This document shows positions 43,076-53,133 of a stretch of DNA of 64,000 bases, piece after piece. Location: NCBI GenBank assembly GCA_037952775.1, contig JBANAY010000004.1, positions 3,968,001-4,032,000 on the forward strand, written 5' to 3'. Numbering within the stretch: the first letter of the stretch is position 1; every line of letters starts with the position of its first letter. A program made the position numbers and the translations under genes. The notes below the pieces were generated by a model. That model was not told where the DNA came from, searched no databases, and saw only the letters and a list, made by a program, of their open reading frames with translations. The stretch is from Clonostachys chloroleuca. Its lineage: Eukaryota; Ascomycota; Sordariomycetes; Hypocreales; Bionectriaceae.

Positions 43076-45123
43076 CTAGATTCGGCCAATTCCACTTTCA
43101 TTACCATACCATCGACAGGCCTAGCAGAGATTTGGAAAGTCTATATCGAGAGCCGGGAGAGGAGCAATCAGAAATGTATTCAGATGACGGCTGAGGAGGA
43201 AATATAACAACTCACGGAATATAGCTCTGATTTGGTCTTGTACTGCCCTTTGTTATCGAGCATTGGTTGGCCCTTCTCATCCAAGTCTGACTCTCCAAGG
43301 CCGACTTTGGAGAACTTATATTTGTGGGCCAGAATGGTGATGGCGATGCGTGCTTCAATATTTGCAAGTTCCTGCCCGATGCAGTTCCTCGGGCCCCTCT
43401 CGAATGGTCTCCAGGCACCAGGAGGGAAAGAGCCTGACGAGGCCATGAAAAGAGACTCGTCATCTCCCGTGCCCTTGGTCCCACCACCAACGAGCCAGCG
43501 TTCTGGTCTGAACTCTTCCGCCGTTTCACCAAATACGGCTCGGTCGCGGTGGATGATAGTGTGGTTGATGTACATCCAGGTGCCGTCTAGACAGTACTCG
43601 CCCTGAGGTGTGGAAACAATACATGTGCTTCCAGAGTTGGGCATCGTCATACGAACCGAGCCGGCCGGTGGGTGCAGTCTAAGTGTTTCGCGTATAACAG
43701 CCGAGATATAGGTCATTTGATGAACCAGCTCTGCTCCTCCCGAAGATGAAAGTCTTGCACAAATGGCGCGTGGATCATGTGTATCGGAACCAAAGAGTGT
43801 TTTCACTTCCTCCTGAACGGCCTTGAGGGCATGTGGTGTACGGGAGAGCTCATATATAGACCAGTCGATAAGAACACTAGTCGTATCATGGCCAGCTAGG
43901 AGGAACGCCTTGAGTTGGTCATAGGCTTCTTCTAGGATCTCGGGTGTGATGTGTTCAACATCTTGCAACGCCAACGTCAAAATCGTGCGTGATCGGCCTG
44001 TTAAAGGAGCAGAATGCAATGTCTTTAGTTTGGCGCCCACGATCTCTCTTAGCCTCCTGTTTATGAATACTGAAAGGCGAAGGCGTTTTATCTCAGTCAA
44101 GGGTATGAGCCACCAGGGCAGAAACAACTTGTCATCTGCATAGGCTGAATTGGTGAAAATGTTAACTCGGTGTATAATATGCGAGAGATTGATCATATAC
44201 GTACTCTTGATGAGTTCCTTGAAGCGGCGAACAAACTCCCCTTGCTGAGAAGCATCGCCTTTTTGGGCCTCCATATCGACGTCCATGGCAACAGTGCCAA
44301 TGATATCGAACGTCAAGTTAGTAGTCAAGTCAGATAGCCTGAATGGCTGGCCTACTCGTGCGCGTTCATCAAGATGATTTAAGAAAGGGACAGTCTTCTC
44401 GAGGATGCCTGGGAGGAGAGTCATGAGGTGGGCTGGGGCAAAACCTTGGTTGAATCTCTTTCGGACACCCTTCCAACTCTCGTTCTTACAAAGAATTACA
44501 GACATTAGCATGCCAAGGCTCACTAATCGCGATGTGCGCGGGGTTGTTATGTCTATTCGCGTATTTTGGATGCCTCATACCTGGTGAAAGAAGATTGCCT
44601 TTGAGCCTATCAAAGGGATCATGCGCACTGTGGTTGGTGCTTTGTGCACACTATAAGGAAACCCTTTGGATGGTTTTGAAAGCTGCTCTGCAAGCTCGTA
44701 ATTGGCGATGACGACTGTGGGCGGGTTGATTGGCCGCATGTCGAGCATGAAGAAAGGAGGTGATCCGATATCCTTGTGGATTTCAGCCATGATGGCATCT
44801 ATGTTAGGTGTGTTAGTGTTAAAAAAAAATCCTCAAATTTCCGATGAATCCTGCAGCAGGAGACCTAAAAGCGCAATTATGGCAAGGCACAATCATTGAC
44901 AGGGTGAAATGCTACCTGGATGGCGGTCGTGATATCCACGTTTGGTGTATTCGTCGAACAGCTTGAGGTGGCCCCACAGAAGCGACGCCTTCGCCTGTGG
45001 AAGATGGGCATATTGCTTGAGCCTTTTCTCACTGAGCTTGATGTAGAGGTAGGTCGCAGTGATGACGACCGAGGTCAGGACCACAGCAGTGAGGCGGTGG
45101 CCCATATTCAGCAAGAAGAACAT
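43076..45123 (-). CDS. Cytochrome P450 monooxygenase
   Basis: Four exons (45123-44916, 44798-44581, 44484-43216, 43141-43076) with introns of 117, 96 and 74 nt encode 586 residues. The N-terminal helix (TAVVLTSVVITATYLYI) anchors it in the ER membrane. P450 motifs are in order: the I-helix LLAGHDTTSVLIDW, the K-helix ETLRLHPP, the PERW block EEFRPERWL, and the heme loop FERGPRNCIGQELAN with the axial Cys at position 510. The last small exon (TFQISARPVDGMVMKVEL) was found by splicing and matches the conserved C-terminal strand of these enzymes. It should use molecular oxygen and a P450 reductase to hydroxylate a small lipophilic compound. No biosynthetic core gene adjoins it. Confidence 0.92.
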
Positions 45124-46286
45124 GATGGTGTCAGCAGCGGAGCAAGATATCCTTGGCTATATCATTAAAAGATGAGATTTTCTGTTACTTGTAGCATTGT
45201 ATCGTGGACAGATCACTTGTCCTGGATATCCAATGGGAAGCAATGAAGAATTGAGCGGCCACGAGTAGAAATGTGTTGGAGGTATTTCGTGAGATTGAAA
45301 TTGGGCAAGGTGTGATGTGGCTTTTCCACCCATCAGACTGGAACCAGGGGTAAAGCAATATTCCCTTTGCGAATTCATATTCTAGCCAATCATTAAGCTG
45401 AAATTTGGCTGTTGGCTCGGATACAGTTCAGCTTAGACACCAGGCAGGATTCACTGCATATGTGTGTTAGCCAGAAAAGGGTCTTACGCCAAGAGAAATT
45501 TATCCAGTGGGGATAAACCGGGAATCCATCTGCCCCCGTATTATTTTCTATCACTATTGTACTTTTCTATCGGATAACAATTAGCGGTGGTTAGGGTCTA
45601 TACTTCAGTTAGTTTTCTTGCTCGCTACAGGGTAATTTTTCTAGATGAGTTGCTTCTTCTTGTTCTACCTGGGCTCAGTGCTGTGTCTTATTTAGCAGAG
45701 AGACCAAATCCCAATACGGTAGTAAGATTGTATGCCAAACTTGGCAATCGCTCTGCTAAAGTACTACTCTCAGGCCTCGTTGTCTGTTATTAGACTGGTT
45801 ATTTGTTCACCCCTCATCAGACTTGTGTATTATTAATACTCTATCTCCATAATGTCTACATCATCGCTTCATAAGGCCAAAAGGGACTGATTTATGGCCA
45901 GTGAAACAGTATCCCTGTCTCTTCTATCTTCTGTCCGTTGCCTTCCCGTAACAAAAGCGGCCCTGGCCAAAATTCAGCCATACACCTTCCTATTTCGCCC
46001 CTGATTGTAAAATGAGATAAAAATTGGCTGTGAAAACAAAGATATGTTCCTTGTATATAAATTCTGTTTGCTCGACTCATTGACCAGGTTGTGCCAATTC
46101 TTGTGATTCAATGGCAGCGTCCCGTCATTTTGTGCGCGTCAACCAGCAAAATGTCTTCAGGTTTATTGATAGAAATTCGCAGCCTTTCCGAAGACTGTGA
46201 GACAGTATAGAGTAATGAAAATGGTAAATTAAAGAAATGTATATATTTTTATTACATGAGGTTATATTAGCATATGTGTGTTATAC
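45124..46286. other. Intergenic
   Basis: The left end holds the P450 promoter. No gene is recognised; the region 45,590-45,860 is AT-rich and might be repeat debris, but I cannot identify a family. Confidence 0.45.
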
Positions 46287-48356
46287 TTAGAAGCTGCCGA
46301 ACCAGATACTATCTGGTGGTCGCTGGCCCGTCTCAACGCCTTTTCTATGGCATAGTTCTCTTTGTTCTGGATCTACCTCCCACTCCTTGACAATCTCGGA
46401 TCTCACCATAAACTGCATCAACATTCCAGATTCGGCGTGCCACGTATTATGGCAGTGAAAGGCCCACATTCCTGGATTATCTAGGACAACACGAATCACA
46501 GCCCAAGCGTACCCTTCAACGGTGATCGTATCTCGACGAAGTGGGTTCTCTAGCAGAGCCTTATTCTCTTCTAGAAGTGCAGGCATTTGCTCTGATGTAG
46601 GTGGGTATCCGCTTGTGCCCTGAAATAAGATAAAGAACCTGTGCCCGTGCAGGTGAAATGGGTGAGAGCCGTCATCAAAGTTGTTGATGGAGATATCGAC
46701 CGTACGAATCCCAGTGGTTTGGATTACATACTCGTTTTCCCTTTCGAAATTAATCTCGTTGGTAATTAGAGAGCTCTCTGTTGAGGTCACATTGGCTTCT
46801 GAGTCTAGGAACCGGTGGAGCGATGGATATGTCGTGTTTGCATGCCATGTTGAACCATTGAAGAATCCTCGTGCGAGCCTCCAAGCGCCGATCATGAAGT
46901 TAGCTCGCAAAGCAAGGAAATCATCAGCGACAGGGGGTGTCATGTTCTGAACTGGATGGAGGAGGCTTGTGTTGAGGTCACGACAGACCACCTCGATTAC
47001 TTCTGGCCAGTCCTTACTAGTCGGCTCTCCCTCGCTTAGTTGGGCACCCGGGGAGCAGTATCTCATGGTAGCCCTAATCTCAGGCTCTAATCGATGGTTT
47101 TCTGTCGTGAAGCAGTGTGTGACCATCCGCGCTCGCATCCAGTATAATTCAGTGCTGGTTACATTGGTCTCCAAGATCACGCTATATCTTTGCGCGGGCA
47201 TGATATTGAGACGGTGAAAGGGTTCAGGGTGGACATCGACACCATCCACCTCGGTAATGTAGAACGGATGTTCGTCAAATTGGATTTGAAATTCGGCAAA
47301 GGCACCAACATTGATGAATCGCACTCTGTGACGTTTCCCCTGTTCTAGATCAAGAAAGGGGATCTGTGGGTAGCTGTCATCACACCTCGATCCAGGAAAG
47401 TCCTCGCATTTGCGCCGGCCTCGGCCGTTGATCAGTGCGTTGTCTGGCACCGGCTCGTCATTTTCCATGTCCGGCTTGAGGTATACCATGAGAAGTTCAG
47501 CAGTGGTGTTGTGGTAGTGGTCTTGAATCATGATGATACGATCGGTATCATATGACACCTCTTGCACAATGCGTTCATCCGCTGCATGGATCACAACTGG
47601 TCCGAGCAGACCATCAGATGCCTGGGCGCTTTGATGGGCATGATACCAATACGTGCCTGACTGTCCCTTGATATCAAACGTATAAGTGAAACTGGAGTTG
47701 GGAGCAATAGCACACTGAGTGATGCCAACAGTCCCATCCATAGTATTTGTTCCGTTCTGGAATAGACCGTGAAAGTGAATTGAGGTAGCATTGACTGCAC
47801 GATTCTCAATATGCACAATGATCCGATCACCTTCATTGCACTCAACCAGGGGGCCAGGGAATTGGTTGTTGATGAGCATCATTGGCCGATAGATGCCATC
47901 GGGATTCAGCTCAGCGTCCACGATAGTCCAAAAGTATTCACGTGTGGTGGGAGGAGCTCCACTGGCCCAGGCGGGATTCAGCAAGTATTCGGAACCATCC
48001 CTTAGTCTTGGTATAACTGGCAGTTCTTCTTTGTACTGAACCAGCTGTGGCGCATGATCTTGCTCGACATCGGAGGAACCATGGTCATCTTTGCCGTGCA
48101 CTTTGCCAGGTCGAAGGCCAAGGGCGACAACACCCAGTCCCAGGACAGTAGCTACAGTGAGGATGACGAAGATGATTGTTCTAGATAAAGAAAGCTTGGA
48201 AGGGATCAATTTCTGCCACCGTGGCCTGAGTTCAGCGGGATGCTTTGGATTGTCGGTCGGCAGAAATGGTTGTTCCTCATCGTGGCCATCACCCTCTTCT
48301 TCGTTTGTGCCCATGGCCACAAGTATACTACTGTCGGATGTGGGTGCAGGGCACAT
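46287..48356 (-). CDS. Membrane-anchored multicopper oxidase (laccase-like)
   Basis: A single exon of 689 residues. The N-terminus is an acidic cytosolic tail of about 55 residues and one transmembrane helix (TIIFVILTVATVLGLGVVAL, about 60-80), giving a type II anchor with the catalytic part outside. All four copper-binding blocks are present: HFHG (194-197), WYHAH (237-241), HPFHLHG (565-571) and HCHNTWHAESGMLM (from 634) with the type 1 Cys-His pair. Three cupredoxin domains are expected. Laccases oxidise phenols and Fet3-type enzymes oxidise iron. I do not see the Fet3 layout, which has a C-terminal anchor, so laccase-like activity is more probable. An N-terminal anchor is unusual among fungal laccases, which are usually secreted. 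The start is the first ATG of the frame; a second at residue 15 is possible. Confidence 0.9.
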   Translation of the reverse strand: MCPAPTSDSSILVAMGTNEEEGDGHDEEQPFLPTDNPKHPAELRPRWQKLIPSKLSLSRTIIFVILTVATVLGLGVVALGLRPGKVHGKDDHGSSDVEQDHAPQLVQYKEELPVIPRLRDGSEYLLNPAWASGAPPTTREYFWTIVDAELNPDGIYRPMMLINNQFPGPLVECNEGDRIIVHIENRAVNATSIHFHGLFQNGTNTMDGTVGITQCAIAPNSSFTYTFDIKGQSGTYWYHAHQSAQASDGLLGPVVIHAADERIVQEVSYDTDRIIMIQDHYHNTTAELLMVYLKPDMENDEPVPDNALINGRGRRKCEDFPGSRCDDSYPQIPFLDLEQGKRHRVRFINVGAFAEFQIQFDEHPFYITEVDGVDVHPEPFHRLNIMPAQRYSVILETNVTSTELYWMRARMVTHCFTTENHRLEPEIRATMRYCSPGAQLSEGEPTSKDWPEVIEVVCRDLNTSLLHPVQNMTPPVADDFLALRANFMIGAWRLARGFFNGSTWHANTTYPSLHRFLDSEANVTSTESSLITNEINFERENEYVIQTTGIRTVDISINNFDDGSHPFHLHGHRFFILFQGTSGYPPTSEQMPALLEENKALLENPLRRDTITVEGYAWAVIRVVLDNPGMWAFHCHNTWHAESGMLMQFMVRSEIVKEWEVDPEQRELCHRKGVETGQRPPDSIWFGSF

Positions 48357-49201
48357 CCTGACTCAACGATTAAAAAAAGAACTCAAAAATAAAAACAATA
48401 GCGAAAGAATTAAGCTTCAAGTGCAAACTGACAGGAAGGCCGATGGCTCGTTGCCGCGTCACATGGGGGAGCCCTTGCTTGGTAGGGTGACATGCAGAAA
48501 CGAGACCTTCCAGAAAACGGAGCTGCCGCTACTTGGCCTTCGAGTCCGCACTTGACTCGTTTTATCGGGGATGGGCCAGAGAACGGCTATGAAAGTCAAG
48601 GCTTGCTCACAGTTAGTCTTGTCGTGAGTCGTGACATACATGTGCTCGTCTGTTCCCGTTGTCAAGTCAGTACCAGAGGGAGCACTACTTAGCAAGTTCG
48701 TCTACACAGCTGAGAGAGTCAGTCAGTTCCACTCAGTTGCGCGCTAGGATCATCGACCAAAATACAAGGTGATCCTCCAACACCGGGTGAGTCGGCACGC
48801 TCCAGGACGCACGTGTGTGCGAGCTAAACAGCACTGAAGCTGCCATTGGCAGTGATCGGCACAATATAACCGAGACTGTGCGGGGAGTTCTAATGCATGG
48901 AATTGTCTGCCTGCCATATTCGTAGTTCCAAAGGTCATCGGCTTGGCTAGGAGTTAATTGAGAACACTCGGAGCGACACCAATGCCCACCAGTCAGCACT
49001 GTCTAATTTTCAATCAACTGCGTGGATAATGGAAAATACCCCCTGTCGTCAATTGGATGTGGGTATGAATTGAGGTCGTTGTGAAAGCGCGTCATCATCC
49101 GCATGTATATCTAGGGCAGTGTCCTCGTCCTTGGAGTGTTACGGTTCTCGTCAAGCTGATTGCTCAACACCAGCCTCTTCCACTCTTTTCAAGTAGTCAT
49201 A
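48357..49201. other. Divergent promoter region, MCO and acid phosphatase
   Basis: It separates two divergent genes and should hold both promoters. No gene recognised. Confidence 0.5.
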
Positions 49202-50554
49202 ATGCTTTTCAAGACCGTTGGCCTTCTTGCCCTGGCCGGCCATGCGGTGGCCAAGCCTTGCAGCAAGGCTCAAAGCGCCACCGCCGCTTCCTCACCAACC
49301 AGTACCATTCAATGGGAGACAAAATACACGGCCACTGGTGCTGCTGATGTAGCTGCTGCTGCTGCCACAGCCAAGACCAGTAGTCCTACTAGCCATGTCA
49401 AGGGCAAAGCCTTCGACCGTGTCGCTTACATCTGGTTCGAAAACGAGAACTACGAGAAGGCCATTGGTGATCGTAAGTTCCTTGCTCAATCTTGCCGCAA
49501 CGTTTCCTTTGCTAACCGTCGTATTATAGCCAACTTCGCTCAGTTTGCTTCTCAGGGAATTCTTTTGAACAACTACTTTGGTGTCACCCATCCGTCTGAG
49601 CCTAACTACATGGCTGCCGTTGCTGGTGACTACTTTGGCATGGAGAACGACAACTTCAATCGTGCCGACCGCAATATCTCTACGGTTATTGACCTTCTGG
49701 AGCAGGCTGGAATTTCCTGGGCGCACTACCAGGAGGACATGCCCTACAGTGGATTTGAGGGACAAGCCTGGAAGAACCAGAAGAACGGTGCCAACGATTA
49801 CGTTCGTAAGCACAACCCTGCTATCCTCCACGATAGCGTCACCTTCTCTGAGCAGCGTCTTTCCCAAATCAAGAACCTTTCTATGATCGACACTTCCAAG
49901 TCCATGTTCCATAAGGACCTGAAAGAGAACAAGCTGCCCCAGTGGATGTTCATCACCCCCAACATGACCTCAGATGGCCACGACACCTCCGTCACCGTCG
50001 CCGGTAACTGGTGCAAGACTTTCCTGACCCCTCTTCTTTCCGACCCCAACTTCATGGACAACACTCTCGTTGTCATCACCTGGGATGAAAATGAGACCTA
50101 CACCAACCGCAACCAGATTCTTGCTATACTCATTGGTGACGCCGTTCCCAAGAATCTTGTTGGCACCACTGACAGCACCTACTACAACCACTACTCTGAA
50201 ATTGCCACTGTCCAGGCTAACTGGGACCTCCCCACCCTCGGCCGCTGGGATGTCGGTGCCAATGTCTACCAAATGGTCGCCGACAAGACCGGTGACAAGA
50301 ACCGCCAGTGGTCTATCGATACCAAGATTACAGACTACTACTGGAACGTCTCCTACGCCGGCTACTTCAACTCCAAGGGTGGAAACTCTAGATACCCCGC
50401 CCCCAACCTCAAGCTGGATGGCAGTGCTCATGGACGTAACATCTGGTCCGGCATCAAGAAGATCTGGGCCAACAGCGACGCTCCTACATACTACAAGGAT
50501 GCTATCGAGGTTAACGATGGTCTTCATTCCCCCGCTGGCTACCAGAAGCCTTGA
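49202..50554 (+). CDS. Secreted acid phosphatase (PF04185-type, PhoA-like)
   Basis: Two exons (49202-49472 and 49530-50554) encode 431 residues. The 57-nt intron is a multiple of three without a stop, so an unspliced reading adds 19 spurious residues, but splicing restores the conserved AIGD-PNFAQFASQGI. The signal peptide is MLFKTVGLLALAGHAVA. Family motifs are YIWFENENYEKA, GVTHPSEPNYMAAVAGD, ITPNMTSDGHDTS and VVITWDENETY, giving metal and phosphate ligands. Several N-glycosylation sequons fit an extracellular glycoprotein. Related mould enzymes are made under phosphate limitation. The codon choice is strongly C-ending, as in highly expressed genes of these fungi. Confidence 0.93.
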   Translation: MLFKTVGLLALAGHAVAKPCSKAQSATAASSPTSTIQWETKYTATGAADVAAAAATAKTSSPTSHVKGKAFDRVAYIWFENENYEKAIGDRKFLAQSCRNVSFANRRIIANFAQFASQGILLNNYFGVTHPSEPNYMAAVAGDYFGMENDNFNRADRNISTVIDLLEQAGISWAHYQEDMPYSGFEGQAWKNQKNGANDYVRKHNPAILHDSVTFSEQRLSQIKNLSMIDTSKSMFHKDLKENKLPQWMFITPNMTSDGHDTSVTVAGNWCKTFLTPLLSDPNFMDNTLVVITWDENETYTNRNQILAILIGDAVPKNLVGTTDSTYYNHYSEIATVQANWDLPTLGRWDVGANVYQMVADKTGDKNRQWSIDTKITDYYWNVSYAGYFNSKGGNSRYPAPNLKLDGSAHGRNIWSGIKKIWANSDAPTYYKDAIEVNDGLHSPAGYQKP

Positions 50555-51749
50555 AAGAATTAGATCCACCAGGAGCTTTTAGAATGTACGCGCAATTACT
50601 TGTGAACTTGGTTTCGGGTCGAAGGCCACCCAACGGTGGAGTTTGCTTTCTTGCATCGATTCAGTGTCGACCACTAAATAATTATTCTATGTGTCTGGTA
50701 ACCTGAGGACCAATTAAAGGTTGTGCATTGCTCTAATAAAGCGTCCAATAGCCCTGCACCTCAACATATGATGTTATGAAAACCGACGTCTCTTTGTAAT
50801 CAAATCGAGTTGTGCTTCAATAGCATCCGCATACCACTGTGCTTCACATCCCATGTAAAAATCGAGGCCTCTGCTTTAACCCAGTGCTTTATGACCCTTG
50901 CTCATAGCCCTCAGAACCATACAGGGCACTAAATTACAGTATCTAAGACTTGGCTCGGAACGGATGAAGTGAACCCTTGGCAGGAAACTTCGGATAGCGA
51001 GATTCTAACCACAGTGCATGTCAGATTTGGTCCCTGTTTATCTCCACAAACAGTGACAACACCCCTGTGTTTACCCCTGGTTTAGGTGCCAAGGTTCACC
51101 ATCAACGGGAAGCCCCAGTAATCAAAAGTCCGTCATCCCCACCACAAACGGGCGATCGCTCGGCCTTTCGGCTGACGAATTAAGCAACTGGCATTTCAAA
51201 GAAGAGCACGTGGGTGCCGTTGGAGGTAACGACAGTCCTCTATCGGCAAAAACGCGCCGAGATGGTAAGATGCCGTTGCGTCCGTGTGGTTGCCGTGCGT
51301 TGTGGGCGCTCATTTTCGGCAGCTCCATTCGTCGTTGCTATACATGAGCAATGGCGCCAACCAGCCAGAAGCAATGTCTTCTCGGACTTTTCCGACCCTT
51401 GGAAATCTTCCAGTTATCTTGCCCCTCCAGCCTGCTGAGATCGGACGCACGTGTCGCGTGTTTGCCAAGCATCCCCGTCTAGTAGATAGGCCTTCCTCTC
51501 TACCTGGCCGACTTTCCCGAAGAGCAAATTTGATTTCTCCCATTCTTACCGCATTCAATGACTTCATCTCGCCAACCGTGATAAGGCAGTTGCTTAGCAG
51601 TGCTACGAACATACTTTCGGTCAACCTAGGATCGCAACCAGCGAATCCTATGAGCAAACACTCTGGCTTAATCAAACAATACGCTCATTTCTATTATATT
51701 TAGTTTCCTTCACTTTCAACTGTTCATTATCCATATCCGTATCCTCGCC
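50555..51749. other. Intergenic
   Basis: No gene recognised. Two overlapping, opposite open frames at 51,284-51,703 lack motifs. Confidence 0.5.
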
Positions 51750-52538
51750 ATGCCCCAACGACGGGCTCCGTGGCTTGCCCGTTTTCTATCGGACTTCACT
51801 CTGGGCTTCTCTGATGGCCTCACGGTGCCATTCGGCCTCACAGTAGGGCTCAGCTCCCTTGGGAGCACCCAGACAGTCATCTACGCCGGCCTCGCAGAGC
51901 TATGTGCTGGAAGTATTAGCATGGGAATCGGTGGCTACTTGTCGGCCCTAGATGATGTGCGCTCCTCAACGCAGCGCCGCAAAGTAAATAACACATCATT
52001 TGAAGATGACGACCTGGAAGAGCGGAGAGGCATGCTGGATACCACCGCAGATGATGGGAAGGGTAGCGACGCGGAGCGTATCCGCCGCTACCTGGGGCCC
52101 CTTGATCTTCCCGGCGACGCGATTGAAGACCTTCTATCCAGGATCAAGGAGCGAAAAGATGGCCTTTCATATGCTGCTTCTAGAATTTCATTGGAAAGTG
52201 AAGATGTTTTCGAAGATCATCAAAGGCTCTACAACATACAGCCCCTCATCACTGGCCTGTCCATTTCACTAGGCTACATTATTGGAGGGCTCATTCCCCT
52301 CCTTCCTTACTTTTTCAGCTCTACAATTGGTACAGGGTTGTGCTGGAGTATTGGATTCTGTTTATTCGCTTTGTTTTCGTTTGGTTTCGGGAAGGCCTGG
52401 TTCATGGGTGATGAAGAGATTCGCTGGAGGCGCTGTCTCTGGGAAGGCCTACGGATGTTGGTGTTGGGAAGCTTAGCCGCTTCCGCCGCCGTTTTATGCA
52501 TTAATTTGCTTGGAATTCGAGAGCCGCAAGCCAGTTGA
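51750..52538 (+). CDS. CCC1/VIT1 family vacuolar iron/manganese transporter
   Basis: A single exon of 262 residues. The opening FLSDFTLGFSDGLTVPFGLTVGLS is the family signature of TM1, with the conserved Asp. YAGLAELCAGSISMGIGGYLSA is TM2 with its conserved Glu/Met pattern. A cytosolic charged domain of about 90 residues follows, in the position of the metal-binding domain. The last three helices include the GYIIGGLIPLLPYFF motif and end with an LLGIREPQAS tail. Yeast CCC1 moves Fe2+/Mn2+ into the vacuole and protects against iron excess. In many moulds such genes are repressed by HapX in low iron; I did not find a clear site for it. Direct neighbours are a phosphatase and a HET gene. Confidence 0.92.
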   Translation: MPQRRAPWLARFLSDFTLGFSDGLTVPFGLTVGLSSLGSTQTVIYAGLAELCAGSISMGIGGYLSALDDVRSSTQRRKVNNTSFEDDDLEERRGMLDTTADDGKGSDAERIRRYLGPLDLPGDAIEDLLSRIKERKDGLSYAASRISLESEDVFEDHQRLYNIQPLITGLSISLGYIIGGLIPLLPYFFSSTIGTGLCWSIGFCLFALFSFGFGKAWFMGDEEIRWRRCLWEGLRMLVLGSLAASAAVLCINLLGIREPQAS

Positions 52539-53133
52539 TCAAGTAGCAAACCTCAGCTGGGGATGGGATTAAAGGCCATACTTAAGGTTGTCTGAAAGCA
52601 AAGGAATTCGGTGATCATTGAAGATGAAAACATATATCAGGCGAGCCTCTGGCTTGAGTAGAGAGTGTATTGTATCAACAATCTCATTGAATTTCGGACT
52701 TTAATACCAAACGTAAGACAATATAAGGTCTCTGTTCCTTTGATGTTTTAGATTGATTCAATACGTTGCATAGAGAGCAAGTCACTATCGGCAATTTTTT
52801 GGTTGTCATTTGTAAGTAACCGGTCACGTACGTGGCCTCGCAGTGAATCTAGATTAGTAAAAATATGAAACGACGCTGGAAACAAAGAGCTGGGCTCTCC
52901 AGCCACTCTGCTCTGGTAGAACTCGTGGTTGTGGAATCTCCGGAGTCAGCTTGTAGGTTCCCTCGAGCCAGATAAAATATACGCTGTTCAAGTAGATTTC
53001 ATTTACCTTGACTCACGCCAAATCATCTGGACACTTTGGCCAAGTGCAGTAACGACAAACGCTATCTATAAATGTGCCATTGCTAAAAGCCTTCATTACC
53101 CCCAACTCCTTTCCGTTTCCAGCCTAACACCTA
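52539..53133. other. Intergenic, convergent 3' flanks
   Basis: Nothing recognised; it should hold the 3' untranslated ends of the transporter and HET genes. Confidence 0.5.

Noticed and set aside
45590..45860. Possible transposon remnant
   Set aside because: AT-rich, but without terminal repeats, transposase motif or a second copy in the window.
43076..48356. P450 plus multicopper oxidase as a biosynthetic gene cluster
   Set aside because: No core synthase, no dedicated regulator and no shared promoter motif was seen between them.
49292..50569. Long minus-strand frames opposite the acid phosphatase
   Set aside because: They are produced by C-ending codon bias on the real strand, and no motif supports them.
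48810..51212. CACGTG boxes upstream of the acid phosphatase and the CCC1-like gene, like phosphate-responsive bHLH sites
   Set aside because: The hexamer occurs more than ten times across the window, close to the chance expectation and also inside coding sequence, so its position here carries little weight.
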